64,000 nt of DNA from Elysia chlorotica. Its lineage: Eukaryota; Mollusca; Gastropoda; Plakobranchidae. Shown piece by piece: positions 1 through 17,340 of the stretch. The position numbers and the translations under genes were made by a program. Position 1 is the first letter of the stretch. The number at the start of each line of letters is the position of its first letter. The DNA is taken from the NCBI GenBank assembly GCA_003991915.1, contig RQTK01000001.1:503840-567839 (forward strand). The letters run 5' to 3'. The notes under the pieces are model-generated. The model searched no databases. It saw only the letters and a list, made by a program, of their open reading frames with translations, and had not been told where the DNA came from.

Positions 1-171
1 GTCCTCATATCTCCCACTTTTTAATCTGTGTTCAAATTTTTTTTTAAGGGCAAAATAAAATGAGTGACAGGAAATGATCTATGTTACTGCCTTGCATAAC
101 ATATACATTCTCTCTACATTGATGAAGTGTGCTAACATTGGTTCTCTTTTCTCTACTTGTAATCCCAAAAG

Positions 172-2246
172 TGAAGCAAGAGATACCAATGGAGACAGAT
201 ACTGTAACTTCCTCAAGATCCTTGTCTTTTGTGTCTCCAGGTAAGGATTATTCATGAAAAAAGTGTTAGCAAATGTATCCAGATGAAACATATTTGTGTA
301 AAAGTTTTATGTTGATTTCAGTTTGTAAACATTTATCAATAATTGATGGATCTTGACTAAGACTTCTATTTTTTTTATTTCTCTTCAAAGAAATTGAGAT
401 ATATTTTAGACATAGATAAAATAGAAAGAAATGAGACTTCATGTCAAAATGTCATTTTACTTTAATAGACATCTTTATCTTAACCTCTTCTGATGACCTG
501 ATTTCCTCCTTGTATGTTCAGAGGCCCTTCAACTGAACCACCTGGTCCACCAATCTCACGCCCTGTCATCAGGCTCCAGTACGATCTTCCAGCTTCCTCC
601 TGGGGCCGTGCCGACTGTCGAGACCCAGACCAGCAGTGTGCTCAGGGCCAAGCCCAGCTCCACACAGGAGGCCGCCCCAGGCCTAATCAAGCCTGCTCGT
701 CTTCTGATATCCAATAACGCAACAGACGCCTCCCCTGCTCTGTCCTGGTCCCCTGCGGCTGCAACAAGCACCGCGTCTCTGTCGTCACAACAGGTGGCCT
801 CCTCACCCTTCAAACTGTTTGGTAGTAGTCCAGGTTTAGTGCCTGTGTCTCAAGTGCCTGCAGGGATGCCCTCTTTCTTGTTGGATGAAAAGCCAGATGG
901 ATTGGTTCAAGAAGATTTAAGCCAAGCTAAGCAAGGCTCGCCAAGTCATCCTCAAGATGCTTCTTTCAATTGTATCGGTAAGTATATGTGACATAGCACT
1001 TCTCAGAACCAACTTTTATTTGGTTCTGGCTAGTTTGTTCTAAATTATTTGAAAAGAAGAAAAAAGTTCTGTGTGATATTTTGTATAAAAACTATGCAGC
1101 TATAAATTAAACATATAATGTTTCGATCTTTCTGTTCATTTTAGAATAGGATTCTATTTAATTTATTACATGATCATGGTTCTTTGACCAAAGACCTTTT
1201 TTTTTTTTCAAGAAACAGCAATGGTCCACTGTTTCCACTTTTAGTTTTTAACAAGTAACTTCAAAACCTTTATGTGTAAAAATTACAAAATAAAACCGAG
1301 GTTTTACTCAATTCAAGTATATTTTGTCAAGTTCTTTTTTTTTTTTAATTTAGACCCTTGCCTAAGACTTTTATTTGATTTACAGTTCACAGTACCTCAC
1401 GGACCCAGCCGATTGCATCCCCTTCTCACACAGTAAGTAGCGGCCATGTGGATACTGTGCTGACGCCCAGTGCTCATGTCAGTTCAATGGACACGGCTGC
1501 TGCTAACACAGAAGCTTCCCAAAGTGGTGCATCAACGCCTATTGTTGTATTCTTAAACCCTTCTGCTTTACAAAACAGTGACGGTGGCGAACCCAGTGAG
1601 TTTTATAATGAAACATAACTTGAAATTTTCAGAGAACTTTTCTTTTTTTCTTAAATATGATTTTTTTTTTTTTTTTTGATCTTTTGCTTTTTTTTTAACC
1701 TTGACAAGTAGGGATAGCTTTATCAGTTGTATTGATATGGTACAAGACTGTTAAATTAAAACGTTGTAGACTGCAGTGGTTGATTGTTTTTTTGTTTTGT
1801 TTTGTTTTTCAAGGGGGGGGTGTTTTTGTTGTTTTGTTGTTGTTTTTTAACCTGGGGTGTTTTTGTTGTTTTGTTGTTGTTTTTTAACCTGAATAAAATG
1901 ATTTAAGAATTTGATTTGATTGGTTTTTGTTTTGTTTGTTTTTTCGGAGGGGTTGTTGTTTTTTTTTGCTCAACCTTTTTTATTGATAATATAGTTCAGT
2001 AAAACGAAAAAAGGAATTGAATATGACACATTGGAAAATCATATAGAAAACCAAGTCATTTCAAAAGAAAGCGAAAATGTTCAATAAGGTTAAAAATCTA
2101 TGTTTATCTTAAAAATATTGGTTAATAATTATTTTATGATTCCCTCATGGAATAAAATCTTGTAAAAGATTTCTTTTTAATATTCTCTTGTGTTTCTTGC
2201 AGTTCAAAACCTGTTACAACAACTCTTGAACTCTCAGAACAGATGA
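172..2246 (+). CDS. Unrecognised Ser/Thr/Pro/Gln-rich protein, 3' part only (start lies before the window)
   Basis: Four exons can be joined: 172-240, 522-977, 1386-1595 and 2203-2246. Each internal boundary has AG/GT, with good donors such as CAG|GTAAGG at 241. All three joins are phase 1, which supports one reading frame of about 259 residues. The visible protein starts near KQEIPMETDT, where VKQE could be a sumoylation site if the split codon is Val. It continues as a low-complexity S/T/P/A/Q-rich tail (QLPPGAVPTVETQTSSVL; STPIVVFLNPSALQ) and ends IQNLLQQLLNSQNR before TGA followed directly by TAG. No folded domain, membrane segment or catalytic motif is visible. Such tails are common in transcription factors and coactivators, but that is inference only. 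Exons further 5' must lie outside the window. Confidence 0.7.
1817..1890. repeat. 37-bp direct tandem duplication, two copies
   Basis: A G-run followed by a TG/T-rich segment ending in TTTTTTAACCT occurs at 1817-1853 and again at 1854-1890 with no visible difference. It lies in the intron between the third and fourth visible exons of gene 1. Confidence 0.8.
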
Positions 2247-2547
2247 TAGGGTAAGCCTCATATACAAGTAATGTTAAAAAAATAATGCAAACCTTTATAC
2301 AGTTCTATGTCAAGATAATTTTAGATTTATGAAAAATTATAGGTCGTGACTATGTATTAACCTACAAAACGCACAATCTTAACTTTACTAGCTGCCTAAG
2401 AATATACTTGCAAGAGGCAAATCTGGATTGAATTTGAATGACCACAAGTGGAGGGCAGGAATGAAGTTACCTTTTCAGAGCAGTTAATTTTTTTTTTTTA
2501 AGTCATTGGTTTGGTTGCTTATGGCGCAGAGCACAATAAGTAAATTA

Positions 2548-3771
2548 CAGTATAATCCGCTTACATGGACATGGAGGATTTTATGTCGATAAATAAAAAT
2601 GTATAGCCAAAGAGAGAGAAAAAAATGGAGAGGTAGACGCTATAATTGTATACACATTCGCTTCTGTTGAAAAATCTACCCGTGAAATGGGATTGGGGGA
2701 AATTTTATAGTGTTCATTGTCATCAGTTCCCTGTTAAAAAAAAATTGGGGGGCATGCTTTTATTTCATTTCATATCAGTTTTAAAAATTTAATCGACAGT
2801 TGCATGGTTGTATTAGAGAAGTTGTTATGGAGGTCTATGCAAGTGAATGGGGAAGGTGTATTATCTTCAGTTGAGCGTTTACAATGTGTTGATACTGGTA
2901 TAAAAACAAAACAAAAAAGAGGGAGTGGTATCCAGTGCCTTCTTTATTCAAATTTCTGGATAAATATTTTATTGATGTCTGTTGTTGGGTTTTTTTGGGG
3001 ACTGGATTTCAGAGATTTCTATTTTTGGGAACAATTTCTTGTCAACATCGGGTGGGGTGTAATTTTCATCTCAATGGTTGTCTTTCTGGTGAAACAGGAT
3101 TATAATTGATAAGAATTAAGAGGCTTTAAATACATGCTGGAAGATCAGTAGATTTTTAATTGTGTCTTTACTCAACGACATGTTCTTGTGTAGAGAGCAA
3201 TTGAACTAGAAGCTATCATTACCAATATCACACGCTAGTGTGTAGGTTAAATGTGCGCCTCGTGTATGCTATTGCTAGGCACCAACCAGCACTCCCCTCC
3301 CACTAGGCCTACACACTGGTGCAAACTTTACTGTACATGTACAGCTACACACATCCCTGAGGCCTGAGGGTTGAATGACATTGATCGTTTGCTGAGGTGG
3401 GAAAGGTGAGGTGCAAAGCACTGATCGCAGCACTTGATGAGGAATAGGGGGGAGATGGCTACAGCGTGTGACATGCAAGCCCTCTATTGTTATGCACTGT
3501 GATGAACCTGGTCCACTGAAGCGTGGTGTGTCGATAGAGCGTCTTGGTCGGCATGCAGAATAAGAAAGAACTAATGTGTTGACTGTTACTAACAGTCTTA
3601 GGGCAACATTTTCCACCATGCCTGATTCACTATGGAGTGGGCAGAAAAAAAATGGTTGATTTAAGAGAAATCATTGAGTAAAGATGTTGAAGAAAAAATT
3701 CTATAATTTGAAATTATATGGACATATCAAAATGTTGATAAATCGGCTGTCGATATAAAGGGATTATACTG
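2548..3771. mobile_element. Non-autonomous pogo/Tigger-like DNA transposon (1.2-kb MITE)
   Basis: The left end reads CAGTATAATCC at 2548 and the right end is its inverse, finishing at 3771. Over 24 bp the two ends match at 20 positions, both closing with GACA. TA dinucleotides flank both sides (2546-2547 and 3772-3773), the target duplication expected of Tc1/mariner-pogo elements. The CAGT...GACA ends resemble pogo/Tigger termini. No transposase is readable inside. The internal 3240-3600 segment is clearly more GC-rich than the surroundings. The element lies wholly inside the intron between exon 2203-2250 and exon 3841. Confidence 0.75.
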
Positions 3772-3840
3772 TATTTGATTTCCATTGTCCATGTTCCTGA
3801 TACTAAAAATATCATCTTCTCTTTTTTCCTTCTGTTTTAG

Positions 3841-5575
3841 GAAACAAACCCAAAGAAAAAGAAACTGGAAAGGAAGAGGACCTCCATCAAATGTAGGATT
3901 TTGTGGCTGAAAATGATGTGACAGCTGCAACTATTATCAGGTCACATTTATATAGGAACATGTAATTTAATATTATGTTGTTATGAAATTTAGTTCTACT
4001 GTTTTGTTGACAATTTCATTTTGGGAAAAGTTGTGACAACGAATTTGAAAGTGTTTGATTGATTCTAAATGTTTGGAAATTGTGCAATTGTTTTCGCCCG
4101 TCTTAGAATATAAAAAAAAAAAAACAACAGAAAAATTGAGGTTGCTGGATTAACTGTTGAAACTGTTTCATCCCTTAATTTGAGGTGGAAAACTGATTTA
4201 AGGATTTAGCCATCCATGTGTCTATCTTTTTAATGTTGTTTTAATCTTGATCTACGGTTGTTTAGTAATTGTACATTTTTTTTTTATTATGCATGCGTAT
4301 GTGTTCCTCTACTAATTTATACTTACTTGTATAGTCAGGAGATGTGTTTTAAACTGTTTAAGTTGATGTTTTATGGCAAGCATTTAATGTATGTCCATGT
4401 TTTGCTTTCTTGCTAACTTTGTTAATTAAATTTGCTGTTTTCAGGCTATTTAGCCCTCATTTTTTTTCATTCCATCTGCTATTACTTTCATCTCTCTAAC
4501 ACAGCTCTTAACTTTTGAGTTTTAACCTTTTCCTATTGTCCTGCACACATGTTGTGCGGGTTGACACTCAGTTATGCTAGCCCTTTTTTGTATTAATCTG
4601 TATACTTTCCATTTCAAAATGCTAAATATCAAAGCTTTTACCTTTTCAAGTTTCTTAAAAACCAAGGAATAGGTCTAAAATCAAGCGATTTGAAAAGGTT
4701 AAAGCTTTGCCTCAAGAATTTGAGATGATGAAGTGCTTGCCTTTTTGAAAAAGTATTATTCAACTGTGCTTGGTAAAAAGAAACTTTATTCAGTACTATC
4801 TTTGAATAAGACTGGGATCTCAAAGCATTTGTTGTCACTGTTATTGGACTTCCAAATGTACATTTTCATTAGGATTTTCAAAGGATTTCTTTTGCCCCTG
4901 GTTACGACTATATTTAGGCGCAAGATTTGGTGAGATGGAGAAAGAAGTATGCGTGCATATTGATGAGAATCAGTGGTCCTGATACTGGTACTGTGTGTTT
5001 GAAGAGGAGCTTTTGAATTTAAAAAAAAAATGCAATGTGCTAGAGTCGGTTGTGTGTTTTCAGAATCTGGCGGTGAATTTATCAAATGTCATCATAATGT
5101 GCCTGATCAAATATTCATGCTTATGTTTATAGAAATTCAGACTGTGCTGGCATTTCCGTAATTGAAGTGGGAGATATTTTAACTTTATTGTGATAATGGT
5201 CAGACCGGTTAAATAAAAAATTCCATTTGTAAAATAATGCATTGAGATCAACTCTGAACATGAAAAAACTATGTTTTTTTTTTTTTTAAATCATTGTCTG
5301 ATAGCCATTTCATATCTTCTATGGTCAATATACAAATGGCATAAAACTAAAAAATCACATAGAATTCTATCTTTGATATGATATAAAAAAAAGACACAAA
5401 AAGAATCCAATGCACTAAAGTTAGTAAAATTAATAATTTAACTGGTGGAAAATGTGATTGTTTAAAAAACAAAACAAAAGAAGGGAAAGGGGTGGGTGGG
5501 GTAATGTACAGTTTGTGTCTGTTTGCTATGTTGGCCAAAGAATGGTGCAATAAATTTGGGAATCTTTGCTGTGCT
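3841..5575 (+). other. Last exon of gene 1: 3' UTR or alternative C-terminus
   Basis: A strong polypyrimidine tract and TTTTAG end at 3840. If exon 2203-2250 is spliced on through the donor GTAAGC at 2251, this exon is purely 3' UTR, with the junction only 4 nt after the stop codon. If exon 2203-2250 is skipped, the phase-1 join from 1595 reads 18 lysine/glutamate-rich residues (RNKPKEKETGKEEDLHQM) and stops at TAG 3894-3896. The 3' limit is a guess based on a polyadenylation signal. Confidence 0.5.
5549..5554 (+). terminator. Candidate polyadenylation signal AATAAA for gene 1
   Basis: AATAAA is followed about 10-25 nt later by a T/G-rich stretch (TTTGCTGTGCTTTT). Other AATAAA copies, for example at 5212, lie nearby, so the site used is uncertain. 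Confidence 0.3.
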
Positions 5576-8906
<3,331 letters not shown>

Positions 8907-8907
8907 C

Positions 8908-9060
8908 CTTCTTCTTCTTCTTCTTCTTCTTCTTCTTCTTCTTCTTCTTCTTCTTCTTCTTCTTCTTCTTCTTCTTCTTCTTCTTCTTCTTCTCCTTCTT
9001 CTTCTTCTTCTTCTTCTTCTTCTTCTTCTTCTTCTTCTTCTTCTTCTTCTTCTTCTTCTC
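8908..9060. repeat. (TTC)n microsatellite, about 50 units
   Basis: CTT/TTC triplets with one or two interruptions. This is a polypyrimidine strand capable of triplex formation. Poly-Phe and poly-Arg reading frames across it are artefacts. Confidence 0.98.
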
Positions 9061-12000
9061 ATATAAATACTACTGCTTCTCTTTCTCCTTTTGTATTACT
9101 TTATTCTGTCCATAATCATTTATTTTTCTTTCCTATGACTTTTTATATCTTGCTGGTGAAAAAAGCACTACAAAATTTGTTGTTGGCTATGTAAAAATAC
9201 AATTTTTTATGTAAATTACTTTATCTTCCTCTCCCTCCCTCCCTCCCCTTTCGGCCACTAATTAAATTTATATGCCTAACTTTGGAAAGGAATGTGTAAA
9301 AAGTTTTTAAAATTTGAATGATTTTGGTGGGATTTTCTATATTATGAATCTAATTATCAAATTAATTTTAGTTAAAAAATTATGTTCATTATTTACAGAT
9401 ACAAACTCTACTGTTTGCCTTTTCCAAAAAAAGCTTAATAATCTGACAGAGTAGTTTATGTGGATGAAAACTGAAAAATATCACGAAAAGAGAGAAAAAG
9501 GAATCATGATAAATGTATTTGCAAGATATCCTCATATATAGTATTAAAAAAAGATCAAAATTAACATGTCTTATCTAATACAGTAACCATTTCATGAGAA
9601 ACCAGTAGAATCATACTAAAGAATTTTAAGAACAGAAAGTGGGGAGTACACATTTATCATCATATTCTGCTCAGTGTCATTTTTTCTTTTCTTAGCATAA
9701 TAGAATTTAAGAACCTTAAAGGGGGGAGAACACAGGCATCATCCTACTTTCTTCACTAATTTTTTCTTTTTGTTAACATTTGTGCACACCTGTTATAATC
9801 TTTTTGGTTAAATCTCTAATTCTAGGCTTAAATGGCTACACTTTTTGCGTCACAGTGTTCTTGATTTTTTTTCATTCAAGACAAAAGTATTACAATGTTT
9901 TTTGTGGTGAGGCAGTAGGATATAAGTCAATAGAAAAAGACATGTATCAAAATTTACACTGTAATTTAACAGCACATGATAAATGAACTTTTCGGAAAAG
10001 ATTTCCTCCAGTATTCTTTGAAGTATTGACATGTAGTTCTAAGTGGAGTTTCTTTTCTGTCATTTTTTGTTTGTATGCATCATAAATTTGCATTATTTTT
10101 ACAATGTGCATTTAGCTTGGTACCTCAATATGGTTAATGTCATGTTTATGTGTATCTTGTCTTTGCTGCAGTACTTGTGGTACATGATAATTTTCATACG
10201 CTTTCTTTCTCAGGCGGAACACTAAGTCAAATGACTGATAAACCCTGTCAAATTAAAATATATAATTATACATTTTTTTTATGATGAAGTAGAAAGACAC
10301 ACAAAAAAAACACATAGGAGAACATTGAGTCATTGACTCTAAAAAATGATATTCTTTCTGTGGTTTATAAGCATTTAAATGTCAATATTTTTTTAATGGA
10401 CGATCACTATTTTTTCCCTTTTGTAGAATCCATTATCATTAATTTTCCTCTAAATTCACTCATAATCTTATTTATCCTTAGTGATACATAGGTGTGAAAC
10501 GTATTAAACTTAAATAGCAAGTGTGGCACTATAGTTATTGTGCATTATTTTTCTGGGAGGTCTGTGTATCATAAGTTTTGTATTTTCACGCAATAATCAA
10601 TCATTTTGAAATGTTTCCCTCTTTACTTCAAGCACATAAATAGATGTTCTTACTAATTCCTACACAGTTGCTTACAACATGACATTAAATTTTCAACACA
10701 CAGAGAATCTGTGCTAAAGAACAGATATCAGGAAAACTATATGTCAGTTCTCAAGTGAGCTTCTCTCTGTTTCTTACAGGATGTGCATATGGTCAAAACG
10801 CAATCTTGGTCTTTATCTCACCCACATTATAAATATTGAGCAGCTTGTTTGTATTATCTCTTGACTTTGTTTGCTAAATATTGTGTGCCCTTTAGAGTGT
10901 GTCAAGCATCCTTTTACATTTCTTTCACGTCCGCAAGTCACTGTGGACCATGAAGTTACATTACTCCTCTTGAAATAAACTATGTCTCTTTGGCTATTAT
11001 TACCAAAAAGCAGCTTGGGTGAGAAAAGATCCCAAATGTATAAACTTTACCCCAAATTGTCGTTAAACCTATTTCTAATATATTATCTTAAATTCTATGA
11101 TTCAACTAAAAATCTTGTGTGTTTTCACTTTTTAATATTTTTGTGTTTAAAAAAGAAAAATTAATAAAAATCCGACACTTCGGGAAAATGTACTTGTCTA
11201 CATCTTTTGTAAGAACAATGACTTTTCTCATTTCTCACCTTCCATTGAGACATTTTGACCTCCTGGTTTGGGACGTGTCTTTTGGACCTAATGATCTTAT
11301 CGGTGCCTTAAATCAATAATTTATTGTAATGGATTCTGGGAAAAGAAGCCAGTATATATATATAACAGAAAATAAATTAGGAATACTTAAAATCGTTGCA
11401 TTTATAATTTAAATGATTCAAAGAAACCGATATGATATTAACTAAGCTTTTTTTTTTTTTTTTAATATCAAAGTACAAAGGAAATCTGTCTTGGAAGCTG
11501 CACATTATTTTTTTTCCTCTAGTTTTTGAAGTTAAATGGAACAACCAACCCTTAACCAAATAGGTATAAATGCTGTTTTTTTTATAATTTTATTTTTTTT
11601 TCTAATATAGATTCCGAAACAATTAAAATAAATCTATTGACATTTTGCATTACATATCCCTAAAAAAATCAAGTTGCTCAGTTGATTTGTTTTTAGTTAA
11701 TGTAATCCATGTTGTATTTTTTCTTTGCATTAGTGTTGCTGTTTATAGCAAAACAGGTGAATTCAGTTAAGCACACTTTTAAAAGATATATTGAAGTTAA
11801 AAATATCAAGATCACCATAAATCAACAGAAACTTTTATTTTTATTTCTTAGGCTATCTGATATAGATGGATATAATGCCATGTAATTTTGTTGTTGAAAG
11901 TTCCGGATTGATACATATCAATTTATTTGTATTGTATGTCTGCCAAGTTGAGGTGAAAGCTCCCAGTATTTTTCAAGTCCACATTTTGTTATTGTTATTA

Positions 12001-15000
12001 TTTTGTCAATTCTTATGATTGTCAATAAATATATGACAACGTCTATCTTTACTTGTAACTATTTTGAAATGTATGCATAAAATTACATCTTGTGGCATTT
12101 TTTGTTTTATTTAAGACATGTTGAGTGTACCTGGCTATAATAATGCATACAAATAAAAAAGGGAAAGGACGTAGAAAAGGTTGTAAGAGAGGAGAAATTG
12201 TTTGCAATTTTCTAAAGAAGAATAACTTTTCTTTTAAGATTACTATTCAATGTTTTTGTAAATTTCTGCTGTGAGAGCGGTTGCAAAACAAGTGAAATAA
12301 TATGTATTTGGTCTTGTTCATACCATCATAATTTTTATTTGATTAGATATTGTCTGCTTCTGTATTTTTGTTTAGTTTTGTATTACCTTTGAAGTTGGTT
12401 ATTGTTGTTCTAAGACTTTTTGACAAGCATTGAACCCATTGTAAAATATTTACAATCTTGATTTAGTTTGTAGCTCATGGTGCATTAGTGAGATGTATAA
12501 CACTTCTACAAATATAAAGTAATACCACGTTTTTTAGTAAAGACTCATACGGAAAGTAAATAGATTTTAAAAGAAAGATTATGGTATGGCTGTGTGTAAC
12601 TGTGCTGGGTTTTCCATCAAACTTCTGGATACCTGCTTATTACTTGGCTCACCGGGAAATGGTTACTAGTCAGATTTCATTTTGCATTGCCTGACTAAAG
12701 AAGTCATCATCTCACACTTTTACAAAAATGTACTCTGTCAGTTTTTGAACTTCATAACTATGCTTATTTGGTCCAAGCAGACATCTTTTGTATAATAACT
12801 ACTGAAAATTTGGAAATACAAAATCTTATCTTTATTAATTAATTTTTACCCCTTTTTTCGGGGACGGTGGGTCTGTTTGGAAAAGTTGCAAATGGTGTTT
12901 CAAACTTTTCCCACCAGTCACTTGAAAATATAAAAATATAAAGTACCAATCCTATTCAATATTCACTACTTTTTTTACTATTCCAACCAAATTGAAGCAG
13001 TTTGAATATCATGAAAGTATGTATTGTAAGCAAAATAATTATTGTTTCCTTTCCATTTTTATTATTTCAAAGTGACATTGTAATCATGTTTATGTTTTGT
13101 ATTTCAATGGCTAAATCCAAAGCAAATGATGCTGTAAAAAAAAAAGAGCAAATGCTGAGTGAAATATAACTTATTTTTGTAGTGTATAGGTGTATATAAC
13201 TTGCTGTGAGCCAATATGGCATTGTATTACATTTACAAATCACATTGATTCTAAGTTAATATGTCTATGGAAAAATTGAGATGTGTTTTATGTAGAATAA
13301 TTCATTGACGCTATTGTAGAGGTGCATATTATATGTTTCAGATATGTACTCCATTAAGTTCAAAATGGTGAGGATAAACCAATACCCACTGGAGCTCACG
13401 GCTCTGGTTGGAGCTTTGAATGGTTACCCTTTCTTACACTGTTTAAGTACATTACATTTTTGGAAATATGAAGCATAGACAATTGTGTAGCTGGCAGTGA
13501 AAGGCACTGAGATCTGGATTTTGTTTTGTTTTGAGATATTAAGCACAAAATATGTTGTTATTCTCAGTATCTAAGTCTGTAAAGGTGAAATATGAGAAAA
13601 AAATTGAAATATTTAAAAATACAAAAGGAAAAAAAAACGCTCACTGAAATTCAGTTTTCTAATCAATTAATAAAAGGAAAAGGAACATTTCCAAATGTTC
13701 TGCATTTTTCCTGAGCCTTTTACACATGTTAGAAAGAAGAAATTGTTAGCAAATCTCTACTTATTCCCCTAACATTGTTTCCATGTTTTGCAGAACCCAA
13801 AGTAGTGTTTGTGTTGCCATTCAGTGGCTATCTTGTTTGCCTTAATTAAACTTTTTAAACATCAAAGTCAACATATACTACTAACCCATTTAAGTAGATA
13901 TACGTGACCAGTTTAAGGTTTTTATGAAACTGCAACTCACATCTTCTAAAAGTCTAAATCTCCTGAAGAGAAAAATCAAAATCAAAAGCAACACAAACCA
14001 AAACAAAATATTGTTTTTTGTTTCTAAATGCTTACTTTGTCAGAACATTTCAATACATTGATTTTTATGAACAATTGGATAACCTTTAAGGTGTAGACTT
14101 TCTGCTGTGCTCAATACTTTTTGCTTGCTGTAATTTTCCCTTTTTAGCCAATATTTGGTTTTAACTTACTCCATATGGATGAAGTTTTTAGCTCAACTTT
14201 GAAAAGTTTCCTTAATACATTATTTATATCTTTTTATACCGGTACCTATGTTTGCCTAACTAACAATACTTTTTCTGCTGTCAATCATTTACTTATCTAT
14301 CATGTTCAAGGATATAATAGAAATTGTTGTTAGTATATTTTCCTTCAGCCAAATGGCCTGATTATTTTGTGACTTGTAATTCTGTTTATAAAGAGAAAGT
14401 ATCTCGTTGTCAAACTTTGAGAAAACGTCGGAAATCACTGTTGCAGAACCATATGATTAATACATATACATGTATATGAGAAAATTTTTTCCAATGAAAT
14501 GTTCATTATGAAACCAAAAACAATAAAAATGTCCATAAATGTTATCTTGGCAGTAGTACATGTATATGAGGTGTAGATTTTGGAAACACATGAACATTTA
14601 CGAATTGCAATGCCGTCCCATACATCCTTTCTAGTGACATTTACCTTTTTGCTCTTAACTGTTCTGCAATTAACTTACATCTCTGAGACTTTCTATATTT
14701 CGATAAGATGATGGTGGCAAAAAAAAAGCAACTAAAAATAATATTAAAAAAAAACAAAAACAAAACAAAACAAAAACAATGGATAAAGTTCGCATGTTGC
14801 TCTGCTCAGATGCCTGTAGTGGTTGTATTATTTTCTTCATATTGAGGACTCCGTATAAAAATACACATGTTATAACCATTTATGGGTGATGTCTGAGCAG
14901 TGGAAGAAGAAAAAATCAGTGCAGATAGTTTGCACTTTTGCAGAGAAAACGTACATCTTGCATTTTGATGAAGTTGTTTCACGCAAGACTAATACTTTTC

Positions 15001-17210
15001 ATTTAAAACCAATTGGTGCAGAATTATTTAATCCATCTGTAAAACTCTGCTTTGTTGTTGTGTTGACTTGAGACATTGTTTTATGTAAATATATTATGGA
15101 GCTTTATATGATTTGTACTGATGGAAGTATGTAAAATAAAAACTAGTTCTTTTGCTACTTGTACAGTTTAATCACAGAAAATGACTGGTCCTGATATGAT
15201 ATACGTAAGTTATTGCTTTCGAGATTCGAAGTTACACTTCAATTTTAATTATTTTTCACTTTTTTTGCAGGAGTGATCATTGTCGTTTTTTACAGAACTT
15301 TTTTTTGTTTGTTTTGATATCTTTGCTTTGTTTTTATAACTTTCACTTAAGCTTGAAGGGAAAGTTCATACTTTGCTTTTTTGGAGTTACATTGCCTTGT
15401 ACATTCAAATGTTGTGAAATTAGCTCTTTGTTTGCATCTCGTCAAGCTCATTCCAAATTTAGATTAGTGTGGGACCATTTCGTTCAGTTTCTTTTCTTTT
15501 CTTTTTTTTTCTTAATTCTTTACCTTGATTTGAAATTAAAAGTACTTAAAATTACCTTAAATAGCATGTACTTGAGGTGTTCAAAAATGTTATTTATATC
15601 TCCTAATACTTTAAATTTGTTGACTTTTTAAGTATATGGGACATTGCCTTGAATCATCTTGTTATGTTCAGGAATGGTTTCAGATTTATCACCTATATTA
15701 ACTTCCTTTTACTCAGAACGTTTTAAAAAGATGTATGGTACATAATAAAAGTGTACTGTGTATTGATCATTATTTTCTATAGGAAGCATCTACTCAGTAT
15801 AAGGTTATGGATCCTAAAACAGAGTCATGTTTAGTTTTATTAGTGACTTGGAAACATCAGAGTGTGATGAAAAAAATTTGTGAAAGAGGAGCCGGTAGAA
15901 ATAAAAGATAAGGGTCTAAAATAGTGAAGATTTTATTGTGTTTCAACCAAATTTTCTTTAACCCGTGTTTTGAAGTACTGCTGCTAATGCTAATATCAAC
16001 ATAGTGCCCTATGAATATTTATTTATTTGGTATGCTATTATTATGTAATAAAATATCAATAAAGCATTAGATTTTCAGGACCATGAAAACATTTAATAAA
16101 TTTTTTAACGTAATCATGTATTTAGGAAAATTTTGATATATAGTTTTATTGCATCTCTTAACCATAACTTTCTTAGGAAGCTTGACAATGACTCAAAAGC
16201 ACCAAAAACGAAATAATTACTGAATTATAATATGTGTACGAACACCATAATTATTACATGCATGTGTTTCTTTGAATGAAAAGAGGTAAACCAAGAGTTG
16301 ATGACAATTTAAGTTAGTAATATTGTAGTTTTAAAGCTGTAAAATCTAGACAGCATAGTGTTGTGGTGTGTATGAAATTACAACCATAGAACATTCACAA
16401 TTATTGTAAAAAGTGTGTGTGCCCACATCAAGTATCTAAGATTTAAGTTCAATTCATATATCATGTGTGTCTTATAAACTCCACACACCATTATTTTCTC
16501 ATGACAAACATATAGAGACTTCTAAAATTGAATTTTTAAATGTTAGTAGCCTAGTCTTGGATGCTCTGAAATCAGATTTTACATCACACTGTCAAAGGGA
16601 AAGAGAAGAATAGTTTGATTTGCTGACATCTGTTACATCTAACTAATAAAGTTATGTATTTCTCATTTCTTAAAATTGCCTAAATGATCTTGGAATGCCC
16701 ATGTGTTAGTGTTAGGCATAATTCGTTATTGATGAATTACCATATTTTGTGTTATCTTTCATCCACTGCATTTGTTCATGGTGTTTGTGTAAAGGTAATA
16801 AATATATTATTTAAACAATTTATGTAATACTGTTGCCAACCCAAGTGAAAACTATTCAGATATGAAGTTTACATTTGCAACAAAACAAATCTTCCTACTT
16901 ATCTTCACCCTAGAATTCATTTTCCTTAAGGACTGCTTGTGTCTGATACATACTACCCAACATTTTTATGGAGAGTTATGTTGGGTTTAGGGAGAAAAGC
17001 CAGGAAAGTTATTGTTATTTTAAGGACAGCCTTGAGAGATTCAGCCATTTATTGCCCAAACTGCCTGTCTCCAGTGCGAGCTAGTACTACATATCTTGTA
17101 ATTATTTGTTTTCCCTTGACTAATCTTTGCTTCCTTTTTGAGAGTACCCTTTGTTCAGCTACTCTGATCCTACACTAGGTGAAAGTTCAACATAAAACTA
17201 TATTTGTTTC
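9061..17210. other. Eight kilobases of AT-rich DNA with no recognised gene
   Basis: ORFs are short, hydrophobic because of T-rich codons, and not bounded by convincing splice sites. Homopolymer A/T runs are frequent. I see no transposon ends or coding relics. It may be intergenic or hold unrecognised noncoding exons. Confidence 0.5.
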
Positions 17211-17244
17211 ATTATTATTATTATTGTTATTATTATTATTATTA

Positions 17245-17329
<85 letters not shown>

Positions 17330-17340
17330 CATTATTATTA
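17211..17340. repeat. (TTA)n microsatellite, about 43 units
   Basis: TTA/ATT triplets with a few GTT and ATC interruptions. Confidence 0.97.

Noticed and set aside
2804..3109. 101-residue ORF with hydrophobic stretches
   Set aside because: Inside the MITE and an intron. Its hydrophobicity follows from T-rich codons and it has no recognisable motif.
3275..3619. 114-residue minus-strand ORF
   Set aside because: Lies inside the MITE. No transposase signature or other motif was recognised.
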